Of a DNA stretch of 64,000 nt, positions 52,603-64,000 are shown piece by piece. The stretch is taken from assembly GCF_003382285.1 (NCBI RefSeq), contig NZ_QTJR01000002.1, forward strand, positions 372,001 to 436,000, read 5' to 3'. The notes beneath the pieces were generated by a model that saw nothing but the letters and a program-made list of their open reading frames with translations, searched no databases and had not been told where the DNA came from. The translations under genes and the position numbers were made by a program. Source of the stretch: Lysobacter soli (GTDB lineage: Bacteria > Pseudomonadota > Gammaproteobacteria > Xanthomonadales > Xanthomonadaceae). How positions within the stretch are numbered: the stretch's first letter is position 1; each line of letters begins with the position of its first letter.

Positions 52603-54542
52603 ACGGCGCATCGCGCAATCCTCGAAACGCAAGCCAGCGCAGCGGCCGAAGCGGGCCGCTCGACGCCGTGCTCGCACTTCGCGACAAGTTCGGCGGTGGC
52701 AACGATCGCGTCGCCGGCAAGGGCCGCGGCCGCGCCTCGTTCAACCTGCGCAACCGGCTGCTCCTGGTGGGCGGTGCGCTCGGCCTGTGCTCGATCGCGC
52801 TGGTCGGCCGCGCGCTGGACCTGCAGGTCATCAGCAACGATTTCTACCGCCAGCAGGGCGATGCGCGCTCGCTGCGCGAGATCCCGATCCCGACCTCGCG
52901 CGGCATGATCACCGACCGCAATGGCGAGCCGCTGGCGGTGTCCACGCCGGTCGAATCGGTGTGGGCGAACCCGCAGGAACTGCTCAAGAACCCGGCGCGC
53001 ATTCCGCAGTTGGCCAAGGCGCTGGGCGTGTCGCCCGACGCGCTGACGCGCAAGCTCAGCCAGCGCGCCGGCAAGGAATTCGTTTACCTCAAGCGCCGCA
53101 TCAATCCGGACGAAGCCAAGCGCATCCTCGCCGCGAAGATCCCCGGCGTGTTCTCGCAGCGCGAATTCCGCCGCTTCTACCCGCAAGGCGAAGCGATGGC
53201 GCACATCCTGGGCTTCACCAACATCGACGACCTGGGCCAGGAAGGCCTGGAGCTCGCGTTCGACGACTGGCTTCGCGGCAAGCCGGGCGCCAAGCGCGTG
53301 ATCCGCGACGGCGCCGGCCGCATCGTCGAAAGCGTGGACCTGGTGAAGGCCGCCGAACCGGGCCGCGACCTCACACTCACCATCGATCGCCGCATCCAGT
53401 TCCTGGCGATGCGCGAACTGCGCAGCGCGCTGGAGCGCACTGGCGCCAGCAGCGGCTCGACCGTCGTGCTCGACATCGCCACCGGCGAAGTGCTCGCGAT
53501 GGCGAACCTGCCGACCTACAACCCCAATGCGCTTTCCGTCGGCAATCCGGACACGCACCGCAACCGCGCCGTGACCGACGTGATCGAGCCCGGCTCGACG
53601 ATGAAGCCGCTGACCGTCGCCTCCGCCCTGGAAGCGGGCGTCATCACGCCACACACGAAGTTCGACACGAATCCGGGCTGGATGCCGAACGGCAAGTACC
53701 GCACGACCGACCACCACAATTACGGCGTGCTCGACACGACGGGCGTGATCACCAAGAGCTCCAACGTCGGCGCGGCGAAGATCGTCGCCAAGGTGCCGAA
53801 CCAGGAGTACTACGAGTTCCTCAAGCGCTTCGGTTACGGCCACAAGACCAACAGCGGCTTCCCGGGCGAGTCGTCGGGCGTGCTCGCGCCGCCATCGCGC
53901 TGGAGCGGCACGACCAAGCAGACGATGTCGTACGGCTACGGCCTGTCGGCCACGCCGCTGCAGATCGCGCAGGCGTACGCAGCGCTGGGCAACGGCGGAA
54001 AGCTGATCGCGCCGACGTTCGTGAAGGGCGAGCGCCACGAGCCGGTACAGGTGCTCGATCCGGCCATCGCCGGAACGATCATGCGCATGATGCAGACCGT
54101 GACCGAGCCCGGCGGCACCGCCACGCAGGCGGCGATCCTGGGTTACCACGTCGCCGGCAAGACCGGCACGGCGCGCAAGTTCAACGAGTTCGGCGGCTAC
54201 TCGCGCCGCTACGTGTCGTTCTTCGCCGGCGTCGTGCCGGTGAACAACCCGCGCTTCTCGATGGTGGTGGTGATCAACGATCCGGATCCGGCGAAGGGCT
54301 ACTTCGGCGGTTTCGTTTCCGGCCCGGTATTCAAGAGCGTGATGGAAGGCTCGCTGCGCCTGATGGACGTCGCGCCGGACGACATCGACACCTGGATGGC
54401 CGCGCAGGCCGCCGCCGAAGCCAAGCGTGCGAAGGCCAACGGCGGCAAGCCGACCGGCACCGTGCTGCCGGCACCGACGCATGCCTCGGCCGCGCTGCCC
54501 GCGCCGGTCGGGCTGGTGACGCCGCCTGGAGGTGCGCGATGA
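52599..54542 (+). CDS. ftsI: Peptidoglycan D,D-transpeptidase FtsI (PBP3)
   Basis: Septal class B penicillin-binding protein. 647 residues from ATG 52599. Cytoplasmic Arg-rich N-terminus, membrane helix [20 protein letters not shown] (about 49-68), pedestal domain ([25 protein letters not shown]), and transpeptidase domain with the three active-site motifs: STMK (Ser333), SSN (387-389) and KTGT (521-524). An Ala/Pro-rich tail of about 50 residues follows. Four-base overlaps on both sides keep it coupled to ftsL and murE. Confidence 0.96.
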   Translation: MNGASRNPRNASQRSGRSGPLDAVLALRDKFGGGNDRVAGKGRGRASFNLRNRLLLVGGALGLCSIALVGRALDLQVISNDFYRQQGDARSLREIPIPTSRGMITDRNGEPLAVSTPVESVWANPQELLKNPARIPQLAKALGVSPDALTRKLSQRAGKEFVYLKRRINPDEAKRILAAKIPGVFSQREFRRFYPQGEAMAHILGFTNIDDLGQEGLELAFDDWLRGKPGAKRVIRDGAGRIVESVDLVKAAEPGRDLTLTIDRRIQFLAMRELRSALERTGASSGSTVVLDIATGEVLAMANLPTYNPNALSVGNPDTHRNRAVTDVIEPGSTMKPLTVASALEAGVITPHTKFDTNPGWMPNGKYRTTDHHNYGVLDTTGVITKSSNVGAAKIVAKVPNQEYYEFLKRFGYGHKTNSGFPGESSGVLAPPSRWSGTTKQTMSYGYGLSATPLQIAQAYAALGNGGKLIAPTFVKGERHEPVQVLDPAIAGTIMRMMQTVTEPGGTATQAAILGYHVAGKTGTARKFNEFGGYSRRYVSFFAGVVPVNNPRFSMVVVINDPDPAKGYFGGFVSGPVFKSVMEGSLRLMDVAPDDIDTWMAAQAAAEAKRAKANGGKPTGTVLPAPTHASAALPAPVGLVTPPGGAR

Positions 54543-56011
54543 GCCGCCTCATGCCGCTGGCCGAACTGCTGCCGGACGTCGCCGGCATTCCGCCGGAACT
54601 GACGATCACCGGCCTGGTGCTCGACAGCCGCGCCGTGCGTCCGGGCAACGCGTTCGTCGCGATCGCCGGCTTCGGTGCGCACGGGCTGCGCTTCGTCGAC
54701 CAGGCGCGTGCGGCCGGCGCCGCGGCCATCCTTTTCGAGCCGCCCGCGCCCGATGACCTTCCCGCGCCGCACGACGCGATCGCCGTGCCGGGCCTGCGTT
54801 CGCGCCTGGGCGAAATGGGCGATCGCTTCCACGGTCGCGCCACCGAGGCGATGACCGTCGTCGGCGTCACCGGAACCAACGGCAAGACCTCGACCGTGCA
54901 GCTGCTCACGCAGGCGTGGCACGCGCGCGGGATCGTCAGCGGCAGCGTCGGCACGCTCGGCGCTGGGCTTTACGGGCACGTGGTGCCGACCGGCTTCACC
55001 ACGCCACTGGTGCTGCAGACGCACGAACTGCTGGCGACGATGCACGACGACGGCGCGCAGGCCATCGCGATGGAAGCCAGCTCGCACGCGCTCGACCAGG
55101 GCCGCGTCGACGGCGTGCACTTCGACGTTGCGGTCTTCACCAACCTCACGCGCGATCACCTCGATTACCACGGCGACATGGCGACCTACGGCGCCGCGAA
55201 GGCGCGCCTGTTCGCGTGGAAGGGCCTGAAGGCCGCCGTCATCAACCTCGACGACGCGTTCGGTCGCGAGCTCATCGCCACGCTGCCGCACGACGTGCGC
55301 GCGATCGGCGTGAGTTCGCGCGGCGATGCGTCGGCCACGCTGCAGGCGCGCAACCTGCGCTTCGACAACGCAGGCATCGGTTTCGACCTGGTCGTGGACG
55401 GGCAGTCGCATGCGGTGCAGTCGCCGCTGCTCGGCCGCTTCAACGTCGACAACCTTCTCGCGGTCGCCGGCGTGCTCATCGCGCTGGGCGACGCGCCGGC
55501 GCAGGTCGCCGGAACGCTCGCGACGCTGCAGCCGATCCACGGCCGCATGAACCGTCTCGGCGGCGATGGCCGCCTGCCGCTGGTCGTCGTCGATTACGCA
55601 CACACGCCCGATGCGCTGGAGCAGGCGCTGACTTCGCTGCGCGCGCATGTCCAGGCGAAGCTGATCTGCGTGTTCGGCTGCGGCGGCGATCGCGATCGGG
55701 GCAAGCGCCCGCAGATGGCGGCGATCGCGGAACAGCACGCCGACGTTGTCATCGTGACCGACGACAACCCGCGTTTCGAGGACGGCGACGTCATCGTGGC
55801 CGACATCATGGCCGGCTTCGCGCATCCCGAGCGCGTCACCGTGCAGCGCGATCGCGCCGCGGCGATCGCGCATGCGGTGGGCAGGGCCGGTCCGAACGAC
55901 ATCGTGCTGATCGCAGGCAAGGGCCACGAGCCCTACCAGGACGTGCAGGGCGTGCAGTATCCCTTCGACGACACGCAGGTGGCGCGTTCCGCGCTGGAGG
56001 CTCGCCAGTGA
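54539..56011 (+). CDS. murE: UDP-MurNAc-L-Ala-D-Glu:meso-diaminopimelate ligase
   Basis: Adds meso-diaminopimelate as the third stem-peptide residue. 490 residues from ATG 54539. Mur ligase features: [15 protein letters not shown] (ATP-binding loop, about 110-118), [27 protein letters not shown] and [11 protein letters not shown]. The DNPR motif (409-412), which selects meso-diaminopimelate over lysine, is present, so a DAP-type peptidoglycan is expected. Overlaps ftsI and murF by four bases each. Confidence 0.96.
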   Translation: MSRLMPLAELLPDVAGIPPELTITGLVLDSRAVRPGNAFVAIAGFGAHGLRFVDQARAAGAAAILFEPPAPDDLPAPHDAIAVPGLRSRLGEMGDRFHGRATEAMTVVGVTGTNGKTSTVQLLTQAWHARGIVSGSVGTLGAGLYGHVVPTGFTTPLVLQTHELLATMHDDGAQAIAMEASSHALDQGRVDGVHFDVAVFTNLTRDHLDYHGDMATYGAAKARLFAWKGLKAAVINLDDAFGRELIATLPHDVRAIGVSSRGDASATLQARNLRFDNAGIGFDLVVDGQSHAVQSPLLGRFNVDNLLAVAGVLIALGDAPAQVAGTLATLQPIHGRMNRLGGDGRLPLVVVDYAHTPDALEQALTSLRAHVQAKLICVFGCGGDRDRGKRPQMAAIAEQHADVVIVTDDNPRFEDGDVIVADIMAGFAHPERVTVQRDRAAAIAHAVGRAGPNDIVLIAGKGHEPYQDVQGVQYPFDDTQVARSALEARQ

Positions 56012-57393
56012 AAGCGCGCAAGCTCTCCGACATTGCCCGCATCACCCGCGGCCGCCTCATTGGCGAGGACCGCATGGTCGACGCGATCGCCACCGACACG
56101 CGCGCGCTGCCGCACGGCGGCGCGGCGCTGTTCGTCGCACTGAAAGGCGAGCGTTTCGACGGCCACGACCACGTCGCGAAAGCCGCACAGGCGGGTGTCG
56201 CCGCCGCGCTCGTGTCGCGCGAAGTCGAGGCGCCCGTCGCCCAGATCGTCGTCGCCGACACCGAACGCGCGCTGGCCGACTTCGCCGCTGCCGTGCACCG
56301 CGAACGCATCGAGGGCAACGCGCAGAAGGTCGTCGCGATCACCGGCAGCAACGGCAAGACCAGCGTGAAGGCGCTGACGTTGGCGATCCTGGAGCGCGTC
56401 GGCAAGACCTTCGCGACGCCCGGCAACCGCAACAACGAGATCGGCCTGCCATTGGCCGTGATCGACGGGCCGGACGACGCCGTCTTCGCGATTTACGAAA
56501 TGGGCGCCGGCAAGCCGGGCGACATCGCGTACCTCACCGACATCGTGCGTCCCGACGTGTCGATCGTGAACAACATCGCGCCCGGTCACCTGGAGCGCAT
56601 GGGCAGCCTGCTCGGCGTGGCCGACACGAAGGCGGCGATCTACGACGCGCTGCCGGGTGAGGGCGTGGCGGTGATCAACGCCGACGACGCGTTCGCGCCG
56701 TACTTCGCCGAACGCGCGCACGGCCGTCGCCTGCTGCGCTTCGGCTTGGAATCAAGCGCGGACCTCACCGCGAAGAATATCGAGGCGCTGCCGGACGGCT
56801 CGCGCTTCACGCTTGTCGCGCCGCAGGGCGAGGCCGCGGTGTCGCTCGCGTTGCCGGGTCGTCACAACGTGAGCAACGCACTCGCCGCTGCGGCGCTTTC
56901 GCTCAGCGTCGGCGCGACCCTGCAGCAGTTCGCCGAAGGCCTCAACGCCGCGCGTCCCGTCGCTGGACGGCTGATCACGCATCGCCTCGCCAACGGCGCG
57001 GTGCTGATCGACGACAGCTACAACGCGAATCCGGGCTCGCTTGCCGCGGCCATCGACACGCTCGCGGCCGGTGGCGGCGAAGCGTGGCTGGTGCTGGGCG
57101 ACATGCGCGAACTGGGCGCCGATGCCGAAGCGATGCACGCCGAAGCCGGACGTCGCGCGAAGAGCGCCGGCATCCGCCGCCTGCTGACGTTGGGGCCGTA
57201 CAGCGCGGCGGCCTCGCGCACGTTCGGCGAAGGCGCGACGCACTTCGAAACGCATGACGCGCTGGCCGATGTGCTGAAGAACGAATTGCGCGAAGGCGTC
57301 CGGGTACTGGTGAAAGGCTCGCGCGGAAGCGCGATGGACAGGATCGTGGCCGCGCTCGTGGGCCCGCAAGAAGGGGACACCCATGCTGCTTGA
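56008..57393 (+). CDS. murF: UDP-MurNAc-tripeptide:D-Ala-D-Ala ligase
   Basis: Adds the D-Ala-D-Ala dipeptide to complete the UDP-MurNAc pentapeptide. 461 residues from GTG 56008. Motifs: [27 protein letters not shown] (N-terminal uridine-binding domain), [15 protein letters not shown] (ATP loop, about 113-119), [11 protein letters not shown] and [17 protein letters not shown]. Overlaps murE by four bases and mraY by 11. Confidence 0.96.
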   Translation: MKARKLSDIARITRGRLIGEDRMVDAIATDTRALPHGGAALFVALKGERFDGHDHVAKAAQAGVAAALVSREVEAPVAQIVVADTERALADFAAAVHRERIEGNAQKVVAITGSNGKTSVKALTLAILERVGKTFATPGNRNNEIGLPLAVIDGPDDAVFAIYEMGAGKPGDIAYLTDIVRPDVSIVNNIAPGHLERMGSLLGVADTKAAIYDALPGEGVAVINADDAFAPYFAERAHGRRLLRFGLESSADLTAKNIEALPDGSRFTLVAPQGEAAVSLALPGRHNVSNALAAAALSLSVGATLQQFAEGLNAARPVAGRLITHRLANGAVLIDDSYNANPGSLAAAIDTLAAGGGEAWLVLGDMRELGADAEAMHAEAGRRAKSAGIRRLLTLGPYSAAASRTFGEGATHFETHDALADVLKNELREGVRVLVKGSRGSAMDRIVAALVGPQEGDTHAA

Positions 57394-58468
57394 ACTCACG
57401 CGTTGGCTCGAACAACTGCAGAGCCTGTTCGGCCTGTTCGGCTACCTCACCTTCCGCGGCATCCTGAGCGCGCTCACCGCGCTCGCGCTGTCGCTCTGGT
57501 GGGGCCCGGCGGTGATCCGCAAGCTTGGCCAGCTCAAGGGCGGCCAGCCGATCCGCAAGGACGGCCCGCAGTCGCACTTCTCCAAGGCCGGTACGCCGAC
57601 GATGGGCGGCGCACTGATCCTGTTCACGGTGATGGCCTCCGTGCTGCTGTGGGGCGACCTGCGCAACAAGTACGTGTGGGTCGTGCTGCTGGTGATGCTC
57701 GCCTTCGGCGCGATCGGCTGGTACGACGACTGGATCAAGATCGTCAAGCGCGATCCGAATGGCCTGAAGTCGCGCTGGAAGTACCTCGCGCAGTCGGTGT
57801 TCGGCCTCGGCGCCGGCCTCTACCTGTGGTATTTCGCCGACGTTCCGGCGGCGACGAACTTCTACGTGCCGTTCTTCAAGTCGATCGCGCTGCCGCTGGC
57901 GGGCGTGGGCTTCGTGGCGATCGCGTACTTCTGGATCGTCGGTTTCTCCAACGCGGTGAACCTCACCGACGGCCTGGACGGCCTCGCGATCATGCCGACG
58001 GTGCTGGTCGCGTGCGCGCTGGGCATCTTCGCGTACGCGTCGGGCCACGCGGAATTCTCGAAGTACCTGCAGATTCCCGCCGTACCCGGAGCGGGTGAGC
58101 TGGTGATCATCTGCGCGGCGATCGCCGGCGCGGGCCTGGGCTTTCTGTGGTTCAACACCTATCCGGCGATGGTGTTCATGGGCGACATCGGTGCGCTCGC
58201 GCTCGGCGCCGTGCTCGGCACCATCGCGGTGATCGTGCGCCAGGAACTGGTGCTGGTGATCATGGGCGGCATCTTCGTCATCGAAACGCTCTCGGTGATG
58301 ATCCAGGTCGCCTCGTTCAAGCTCACCGGCAAGCGCGTGTTCCGCATGGCCCCGATCCACCATCACTTCGAGCTGAAGGGCTGGCCGGAGCCGCGCGTGA
58401 TCGTGCGCTTCTGGATCATCTCCGTCGTACTCGTCCTCGTCGGCCTGGCCACGCTGAAGGTACGTTGA
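57383..58468 (+). CDS. mraY: Phospho-MurNAc-pentapeptide transferase
   Basis: Integral membrane enzyme that makes lipid I by transferring phospho-MurNAc-pentapeptide to undecaprenyl phosphate. 361 residues, about ten helices. Motifs: [20 protein letters not shown], the catalytic [29 protein letters not shown] and the HHHFE-type [12 protein letters not shown]. Its TGA shares one base with the ftsW ATG (TGATG). murD, which normally follows, is absent. Confidence 0.97.
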   Translation: MLLELTRWLEQLQSLFGLFGYLTFRGILSALTALALSLWWGPAVIRKLGQLKGGQPIRKDGPQSHFSKAGTPTMGGALILFTVMASVLLWGDLRNKYVWVVLLVMLAFGAIGWYDDWIKIVKRDPNGLKSRWKYLAQSVFGLGAGLYLWYFADVPAATNFYVPFFKSIALPLAGVGFVAIAYFWIVGFSNAVNLTDGLDGLAIMPTVLVACALGIFAYASGHAEFSKYLQIPAVPGAGELVIICAAIAGAGLGFLWFNTYPAMVFMGDIGALALGAVLGTIAVIVRQELVLVIMGGIFVIETLSVMIQVASFKLTGKRVFRMAPIHHHFELKGWPEPRVIVRFWIISVVLVLVGLATLKVR

Positions 58469-59796
58469 TGAGCGACTCCGCGCGCCAGGCAACACGACTC
58501 GACGCGATCGGCGGCCACTTCGACCCGTGGCTGCTCGGGATCTCGTGCGCGCTCGCGTGCCTGGGCGTGGTGATGGTCGGCTCGGCGTCGATCGGCGTCG
58601 CGGACGGCCACGACGTCGGCCCGTTCTACTTCCTCACACGTCACGTCGTGTTCCTCGCCATCGGCCTGGTCGGCGCGGTGTGGGTCATGCGGACGGAACT
58701 GAAGACCATCGAGCAGCACAACCAGTGGCTGCTGCTGGTGTGCTTCGTGCTGCTGATCGCGGTATTCGTGCCCGGCATCGGCCGCAGCGTCAATGGCGCG
58801 CGCCGCTGGCTGAACCTCGGGTTCTCGAATTTCCAGGCCGTCGAAGCGGTCAAGCTGCTCTACATCGTCTGGCTCGCCAGCTACCTCAAGCGCTACAGCG
58901 AGGAAGTGACGGCGACCTGGGGCGCGATGCTCAAGCCGATCGGCGTCGCCGTCGCGCTGGTGATGATGCTGCTGTTGCAGCCGGACTTCGGTTCGTCCTC
59001 GCTGCTGCTGGCGATCACCGCCGGCATGCTCGTGCTCGGCGGCGTGAACATGCCGCGCATGTTCGGCCCGGTGCTGATCGGCCTGCCCGTGCTGGCGGTG
59101 GTGGCGATCGCAGAGCCCTACCGCGTCGTGCGCCTGACCTCGTTCCTCGACCCGTGGCAGGACCCGTTCAAGACCGGTTACCAGCTGACCAACGCGCTGA
59201 TGGCCGTGGGTCGCGGCGAATGGCTCGGGGTCGGGCTCGGTGCATCTGTGCAGAAGCTCTCGTACCTGCCCGAGGCGCACACCGACTTCATCATGGCGGT
59301 GATCGCGGAGGAGTTCGGATTCCTCGGCGTGTGCCTCGTCGTCGGCCTGTACGCGGGCCTTGCCGGTCGCGCCTTCTGGCTCGGCTTGAAGTGCGTGGAG
59401 ATGCGCCGCCACTTCGCGGGGTATTGCGCGTTCGGCATCGCGCTGTGGATGAGCCTGCAGAGCTTCGTCTCGATCGGCGTGAACCTCGGTTTGCTGCCCA
59501 CGAAGGGCCTGACGCTGCCGATGATTTCCTACGGCGGTTCCAGCGTGATCATGACCTGCGCCGCGCTCGGCCTGCTGCTGCGCGTGTCGTACGAACTCGA
59601 TCGCGCGCAGCGCCAGGTGGCGCGCGTGCGCAACGAGACCGCGCCGCCGTCGGCCGCGAACGATCCGGGCGCGCCGTCGCCGACCGCCGCGCCGATGCCG
59701 TCGCGCAAGCCCGCGCCGGTTGCGTCGGCGATGACGTCGCGCGGCACCAGCCGCCTGCAGCAGCGCGTCGAGCCGACGCTGGGGAGGATCGCGTGA
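58468..59796 (+). CDS. ftsW: Peptidoglycan glycosyltransferase FtsW
   Basis: SEDS-family septal glycan polymerase working with FtsI. 442 residues from ATG 58468, with about ten helices. Motifs: [45 protein letters not shown] (the essential Asp of the SEDS family), [31 protein letters not shown] and [17 protein letters not shown]. The cytoplasmic C-terminus is an Ala/Pro-rich tail of about 60 residues. Coupled to mraY and murG. Confidence 0.96.
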   Translation: MSDSARQATRLDAIGGHFDPWLLGISCALACLGVVMVGSASIGVADGHDVGPFYFLTRHVVFLAIGLVGAVWVMRTELKTIEQHNQWLLLVCFVLLIAVFVPGIGRSVNGARRWLNLGFSNFQAVEAVKLLYIVWLASYLKRYSEEVTATWGAMLKPIGVAVALVMMLLLQPDFGSSSLLLAITAGMLVLGGVNMPRMFGPVLIGLPVLAVVAIAEPYRVVRLTSFLDPWQDPFKTGYQLTNALMAVGRGEWLGVGLGASVQKLSYLPEAHTDFIMAVIAEEFGFLGVCLVVGLYAGLAGRAFWLGLKCVEMRRHFAGYCAFGIALWMSLQSFVSIGVNLGLLPTKGLTLPMISYGGSSVIMTCAALGLLLRVSYELDRAQRQVARVRNETAPPSAANDPGAPSPTAAPMPSRKPAPVASAMTSRGTSRLQQRVEPTLGRIA

Positions 59797-60887
59797 TGCA
59801 CGCCGCGACCGATTCCGACCTGCATCCGGTGATGATCCTCGCCGGCGGCACCGGCGGGCATATCTTCCCGGGCCTGGCCGTGGCCAAGGCGCTGAACGGG
59901 CGCAACGTCCCGGTGCTGTGGCTCGGCGCGGAAGGCGGCATGGAGACGCGCCTGGTCCCGCAGCACGGCATCGCCATCGACACCATTGCCGTGCGCGGCA
60001 TGCGCGGCAAGGGCGTCGCGACGCTGCTGGCCACGCCGTTCCGCCTCATCGGCGCCGTGCGCGCCGCGATGCAGACGCTTCGCGAGCGCCAGCCGCGCGC
60101 GGTGATCAGCTTCGGCGGTTATGCGGCCGGCCCGGGCGGTCTGGCGGCGAAGCTCGCCGGCATTCCGCTGATCGTGCACGAACAGAACCGCGCGCCGGGC
60201 CTGACCAACCGCGTGCTCGCGCGTTTCGCGCGCCACGTGCTGACGGGCTTTCCGGACACGTTCCCGAACGAGGAAGTCGTCGGCAATCCCGTACGCGCCG
60301 AGATCGCCGCGGCCGCGCCGCCGGCGCAGCGTTTCGCCGGACGCACCGGCGCGCTGCGCGTACTCGTGCTCGGCGGCAGCCAGGGCGCGCGTGCGTTGAA
60401 CACCGCGGTGCCGAAGGCCGTCGCCGGCCTGCGTGGCCGCATCCAGTGCGAAGTGCGCCACCAGTGCGGCGAGAAGCTGCGCGAGGAAGCCGAGCGCGCG
60501 TACGCCGAAGCAGGTGTGCAGGCGTCGGTGGAACCCTTCATCGCCGACATGGCGTCCGCCTACGCGTGGGCCGACATCGTCGTATGCCGCGCCGGTGCGC
60601 TGACGCTCGCGGAGCTGTGCGCGGTCGGAGTGGGCAGCGTGCTGGTGCCGTTCCCGCAGGCGGTGGACGACCACCAGACCAAGAACGCGCAATACCTCGT
60701 CGACCGCGGCGCCGCACACCTCGTGCCGCAGGGCACGGCGGGCGACCTGGCGCAGCGGCTGTCGGCCACCCTCGAAATCCTCGGCGAGCGCGGCGCCCTG
60801 CTGCAGATGGCGCAGGCGGCGCGCGCGATCGCCAAACCCGACGCAGCCGAACGCGTCGCACAACTGGTTCTGGAGCAAGTCGAATGA
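59796..60887 (+). CDS. murG: UDP-GlcNAc:lipid I GlcNAc transferase MurG
   Basis: GT-B glycosyltransferase that makes lipid II at the cytoplasmic face of the membrane. 363 residues from ATG 59796, sharing one base with the ftsW stop; a GTG three bases earlier is possible. Motifs: [65 protein letters not shown] and [35 protein letters not shown]. Ends overlapping murC. Confidence 0.96.
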   Translation: MHAATDSDLHPVMILAGGTGGHIFPGLAVAKALNGRNVPVLWLGAEGGMETRLVPQHGIAIDTIAVRGMRGKGVATLLATPFRLIGAVRAAMQTLRERQPRAVISFGGYAAGPGGLAAKLAGIPLIVHEQNRAPGLTNRVLARFARHVLTGFPDTFPNEEVVGNPVRAEIAAAAPPAQRFAGRTGALRVLVLGGSQGARALNTAVPKAVAGLRGRIQCEVRHQCGEKLREEAERAYAEAGVQASVEPFIADMASAYAWADIVVCRAGALTLAELCAVGVGSVLVPFPQAVDDHQTKNAQYLVDRGAAHLVPQGTAGDLAQRLSATLEILGERGALLQMAQAARAIAKPDAAERVAQLVLEQVE

Positions 60888-62338
60888 GTACGGCCCTGCG
60901 TCGCCGCCTGCAGCACACCGGCGACCTCGCCAAAGCCTTCCCGCGCGTCCACTTCGTGGGCGTCGGCGGCGTGGGCATGAGCGGCCTGGCCGAAGTGATG
61001 TGCACGCTCGGTTACCAGGTGTCGGGTTCGGACAACGCCGACAATGCGGTGACGCGCCGTCTCGCCTCGCTGGGCGTCACCGTGAACAAGGGCCACGCTG
61101 CCGCGAACGTGCTCGGCACCGATTGCGTCGTGGTGTCGAGTGCGATCAAGCCCGACAACCCGGAGCTGATGGAAGCGCGCGCGCAGCGCATCCCGGTCGT
61201 GCCGCGCGCGGAAATGCTTGCCGAGCTGATGCGCTTCAAGCGCGGCATCGCGGTGGCGGGCACGCACGGCAAGACCACGACGACATCGCTCGCGGCCAGC
61301 GTGCTCGCCGAAGGCGGCATCGATCCCACGTTCGTGATCGGCGGCCAGCTGCTCGCAGCCGGCGCGAACGCGCGCCTGGGCACGGGCGAATGGCTCGTGG
61401 CCGAAGCCGACGAAAGCGACGGCAGCTTCCTGCGCCTGAATCCGCAGATCGCCATCGTCACCAACATCGACGCCGATCACCTGGAGAACTACGGCGGCGA
61501 TTTCGCCCGCGTGCAGGCGGCGTTCGAGGAATTCATGCATCGCCTGCCGTTCTACGGGCTGGCGGTGCTGTGCATCGACGATGCGGAAGTCGCCGCGCTC
61601 GCGAAGAGAACGCCACGCCACGTGATGACGTACGGCTTCAGCATCGAAGCCGACGTGCGCGCCGAGGACGTGCAGCAGGACGGCCCGAACATGCGCTTCA
61701 CGCTGTGCCTGCCCGATGCGACACGCACGCCGATCACGCTCGCGCTGCCGGGCCGCCACAACGTGCTCAACGCGCTGGCCGCCGCTTCGGTCGCGTGGCA
61801 GCTGGGCGTCGCGGCCGATGCGATCGCCCGCGCGTTGCAGAACTTCGCCGGTGTCGGTCGCCGCTTCAACCTGCTTGCGAGCCCGACCACGTCGAAGGGC
61901 GCGACGGTGCAGCTGGTCGACGACTACGGCCATCACCCCAAGGAACTGGACGCGGTGTTCGCCGCTGCACGCGGTGGCTGGCCGGACAAGCGGCTGGTCG
62001 TCGCGTTCCAGCCGCATCGCTACAGCCGCACGCGCGATCTGTTCGACGAGTTCGCCGCGGTGCTGTCGACGGTCGACGTGCTCGTGCTGACCGAGGTGTA
62101 TCCGGCCGGCGAAGCGCCGATCGCCGGTGCGGACGCGAAGTCGCTGGCGCGCGCGATCCGCGCGCGCGGCCGCATCGATCCCGTGGTCGTCAGCGGCGCG
62201 GCCGATCTGTCGAGCGTGCTGCCCGACGTCCTCAACGACGGCGACCTGCTGCTGATGATGGGCGCGGGCGACATCGGCTACGCCGCGCAGCAGATCGCTG
62301 CGAACGGCTTCAACGCATCCAACGGAGAGAAGAAGTGA
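60884..62338 (+). CDS. murC: UDP-N-acetylmuramate:L-alanine ligase
   Basis: First Mur ligase; adds L-Ala to UDP-MurNAc. 484 residues from ATG 60884. Motifs: [17 protein letters not shown] (UDP-sugar binding), [15 protein letters not shown] (ATP loop, 126-131), [22 protein letters not shown] and [14 protein letters not shown] with [16 protein letters not shown]. Overlaps murG and ddlB by four bases each. Confidence 0.96.
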   Translation: MSTALRRRLQHTGDLAKAFPRVHFVGVGGVGMSGLAEVMCTLGYQVSGSDNADNAVTRRLASLGVTVNKGHAAANVLGTDCVVVSSAIKPDNPELMEARAQRIPVVPRAEMLAELMRFKRGIAVAGTHGKTTTTSLAASVLAEGGIDPTFVIGGQLLAAGANARLGTGEWLVAEADESDGSFLRLNPQIAIVTNIDADHLENYGGDFARVQAAFEEFMHRLPFYGLAVLCIDDAEVAALAKRTPRHVMTYGFSIEADVRAEDVQQDGPNMRFTLCLPDATRTPITLALPGRHNVLNALAAASVAWQLGVAADAIARALQNFAGVGRRFNLLASPTTSKGATVQLVDDYGHHPKELDAVFAAARGGWPDKRLVVAFQPHRYSRTRDLFDEFAAVLSTVDVLVLTEVYPAGEAPIAGADAKSLARAIRARGRIDPVVVSGAADLSSVLPDVLNDGDLLLMMGAGDIGYAAQQIAANGFNASNGEKK

Positions 62339-63321
62339 GCGCGCAGTCCGCAGCGGCGAAACTCGGTCCGACCCGCATCACCGATCCGGCCGCGTTCGGT
62401 CGCGTCGCCGTGCTGATGGGCGGCACCAGCGCCGAACGCGAGGTCTCGCTGGACTCGGGCCGCAACGTGCTCGACGCGCTGCGCTCGCGCGGCGTCGATG
62501 CGTTCGCGGTCGATGGCATCCCGGCACTGATCGACGCGATCCGCGCCGGCAGCGTCGATCGCGTCTTCAACATCCTCCACGGCAACAAGGGCGGAGGCGA
62601 AGACGGCGTGCTGCAGGGCCTGTGCGAAGCGCTTGGCGTTCCGTACACCGGTTCGGACGTGCTGGGTTCGGCGCTCACGATGGACAAGATCCGCACCAAG
62701 CAGGTGTGGCTCAGCATTGGCCTGCCGACGCCGCGCTACGTGCGCCTGGCGAAGGGTGGTGACGTGCACGCCGCCGCGCGCGAACTGGGCCTGCCGGTGT
62801 TCATCAAGCCGTCGAGCGAAGGCTCCAGTGTCGGCGTGTCGCGCGTGCTGAGCGATGCCGATCTCGATGCCGCCGTCGAACTCGCCGCGAACTATCCCGG
62901 CGAGATGCTGATGGAGCAGCTGATCGTCGGCGAGGAACTCACCGTGCCGGTGCTCAACGACATCGCGCTGCCGTCGATCCGCATCGTCCCGAAGGGCGAG
63001 TGGTACGACTACCACGCCAAGTACATTTCCGACGACACGCAGTACCTGTGCCCCGGCCTGGAAGGCGCGGCGGAAGCGGAGATCGGCCGCATCGCGGCGG
63101 AGGCGTTCGTCGCCGCCGGTTGTCGCGGCTGGGGTCGCGTGGACTTCATGCGCGATCGCGCGACCGGCCAGCTGTATCTGCTCGAAGTGAACACCGCGCC
63201 GGGCATGACCAGCCATTCGCTGGTGCCCAAGGCCGCGCGCCAGATCGGCATCGGATTCGATGAACTGTGCTGGCGCGTGCTCGAGTCGAGCCTGGCGAAC
63301 GCGGGAGGTGCGGCGGCGTGA
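62335..63321 (+). CDS. ddlB: D-alanine:D-alanine ligase, DdlB type
   Basis: ATP-grasp ligase making D-Ala-D-Ala for MurF. 328 residues from GTG 62335, preceded by GGAG. Motifs: [41 protein letters not shown] (the usual HGxxGEDG read with an inserted residue pattern), [30 protein letters not shown] and [21 protein letters not shown]. The N-terminus is about 20 residues longer than in E. coli DdlB. Coupled to murC and ftsQ. Confidence 0.95.
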   Translation: MSAQSAAAKLGPTRITDPAAFGRVAVLMGGTSAEREVSLDSGRNVLDALRSRGVDAFAVDGIPALIDAIRAGSVDRVFNILHGNKGGGEDGVLQGLCEALGVPYTGSDVLGSALTMDKIRTKQVWLSIGLPTPRYVRLAKGGDVHAAARELGLPVFIKPSSEGSSVGVSRVLSDADLDAAVELAANYPGEMLMEQLIVGEELTVPVLNDIALPSIRIVPKGEWYDYHAKYISDDTQYLCPGLEGAAEAEIGRIAAEAFVAAGCRGWGRVDFMRDRATGQLYLLEVNTAPGMTSHSLVPKAARQIGIGFDELCWRVLESSLANAGGAAA

Positions 63322-64000
63322 ACGCCATGCTTCGCCTCGTCGGATGGATCCTCGCGCTGGCGCTGGTCGCGCTGCCGGTCGTCGCCGTGCTCAACGGCTG
63401 GATCGGTGCCGCGCACTGGCCGCTGACGAAGCTGCGCGCGACGGGCCAGTTCGAACGGGTCGATGGCGTGCTGCTGCAGAAGACGCTGCTGCCGTATGCG
63501 CAGCGCGGGTTCTTCGCGGTGGACCTGGCGGGCGCGCAGGACGCGGTGTCGAAGCTGCCGTGGGTCGAGCGCGCCGAAGTGCGCAAGCGCTGGCCCGACG
63601 TGCTGGAAGTGACGGTGTTCGAACACCGCCCGTTCGCGCGCTGGAGTGGCGACCTGCTGCTGTCCGAGCAGGGCAGGCTGTTCCCGGCGAAGGGCATCGA
63701 CGTGCCGAAGGGCCTGCCGCTGCTCGGCGGTCCGGAAGCGCGCGTCAGTGAAGTCGTAGAGCTCTACAACGAGTCGCGCGCGATGTTCGCGCCGATCGGT
63801 CTTGAAGTGCGCGAAGTCGGCCTCGATCCGCGCGGCAGCTGGACGCTCGGTCTGGACAACGGCGCGCGCATCGTCGTCGGCCGCAGCGAAGCGCGTGCAC
63901 GTCTGTCGCGTTTCGTGCGCCTGCTGCCGCAGTTGCTCACGCAGCAGGCGCAGGTGCTCAAGCTCGCCGACCTTCGTTACACCAATGGTTTTGCATTGAC
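63318..64000 (+). CDS. ftsQ: Cell division protein FtsQ (cut by window edge)
   Basis: Bitopic divisome protein of the FtsQBL complex. About 227 codons are present from GTG 63318; the end lies beyond the window. A short cytoplasmic segment, one membrane helix ([22 protein letters not shown], about 7-28), then the POTRA domain ([76 protein letters not shown]) and part of the beta domain. Note that the ATG nine bases after the GTG is an alternative start. ftsA and ftsZ are expected next. Confidence 0.94.
   Translation, partial: MNAMLRLVGWILALALVALPVVAVLNGWIGAAHWPLTKLRATGQFERVDGVLLQKTLLPYAQRGFFAVDLAGAQDAVSKLPWVERAEVRKRWPDVLEVTVFEHRPFARWSGDLLLSEQGRLFPAKGIDVPKGLPLLGGPEARVSEVVELYNESRAMFAPIGLEVREVGLDPRGSWTLGLDNGARIVVGRSEARARLSRFVRLLPQLLTQQAQVLKLADLRYTNGFAL

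Overview
The window is high-GC, gene-dense DNA from a gammaproteobacterium of the Xanthomonadaceae, most like Lysobacter or a close relative. This rests on gene order rather than a database match. The type II secretion genes run E-F-G-H-I-J-K-L-M-N-D as in the Xanthomonas xps cluster. The division/cell-wall (dcw) cluster has no murD. The pepA-holC-valS / lptFG, nrdR-ribD-ribE-ribB-ribH-nusB-thiL and lpoA-yraN / rsmI-rnpB-mraZ arrangements are typical of the group. Many stop codons overlap the next start, and GTG starts are common. I saw no tRNA, rRNA, CRISPR array, prophage or intact insertion sequence.

Layout. 1-2.5 kb: valS (cut by the left edge), holC and pepA, leftward. 2.8-5.0 kb: lptF-lptG (LPS export permease). 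5.2-11.9 kb: an RDD membrane protein, xerD, a DsbC-type lipoprotein and purL. 11.9-13.4 kb: a lone methyltransferase and a TPR-like protein separated by strong hairpins. 13.6-25.0 kb: an eleven-gene type II secretion operon, interrupted after gspE by a GIY-YIG gene, a 20-bp palindrome and a heptamer tandem array. 25.0-26.7 kb: two overlapping glycosyltransferase-like genes coupled to gspD. 26.7-31.5 kb: an NCS2 purine permease and a secreted DUF1800/DUF1501 pair. 31.8-36.9 kb: pyrF, ettA, lpxO and glyA. 37.1-43.7 kb: nrdR and riboflavin genes, with an FMN riboswitch ahead of ribE, then nusB and thiL. 43.8-49.6 kb: a tiny membrane protein, an FAD oxidase, a YdjM-like protein, a DUF4349 lipoprotein, yraN, a short lpoA and rsmI. 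49.9-50.2 kb: rnpB (RNase P RNA). 50.7-64 kb: the dcw operon mraZ-rsmH-ftsL-ftsI-murE-murF-mraY-ftsW-murG-murC-ddlB-ftsQ, running off the right edge.

How it fits together. Most of the window is envelope biology: lipid A/LPS (lptFG, lpxO), peptidoglycan precursor synthesis and septation (dcw, lpoA), and protein secretion (gsp). The missing murD between mraY and ftsW matches the alternative xanthomonad route, in which MurD2 adds L-Glu and MurL epimerises it; those genes would lie elsewhere.

The most unusual layer is the repeats. At least six families of short palindromic or tandem elements sit in intergenic gaps, often touching stop or start codons. An 83-bp two-hairpin element begins at the stop codons of both lptG and xerD. 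A ~98-bp composite lies just after holC and lpxO. A 20-bp ATTCCC-N8-GGGAAT palindrome family has at least five members. GAATCCC heptamers occupy the ribosome-binding region of gspF and nrdR. A ~95-bp inverted pair flanks rnpB. An element with 26-bp inverted ends appears to have added about 60 residues to RsmH.
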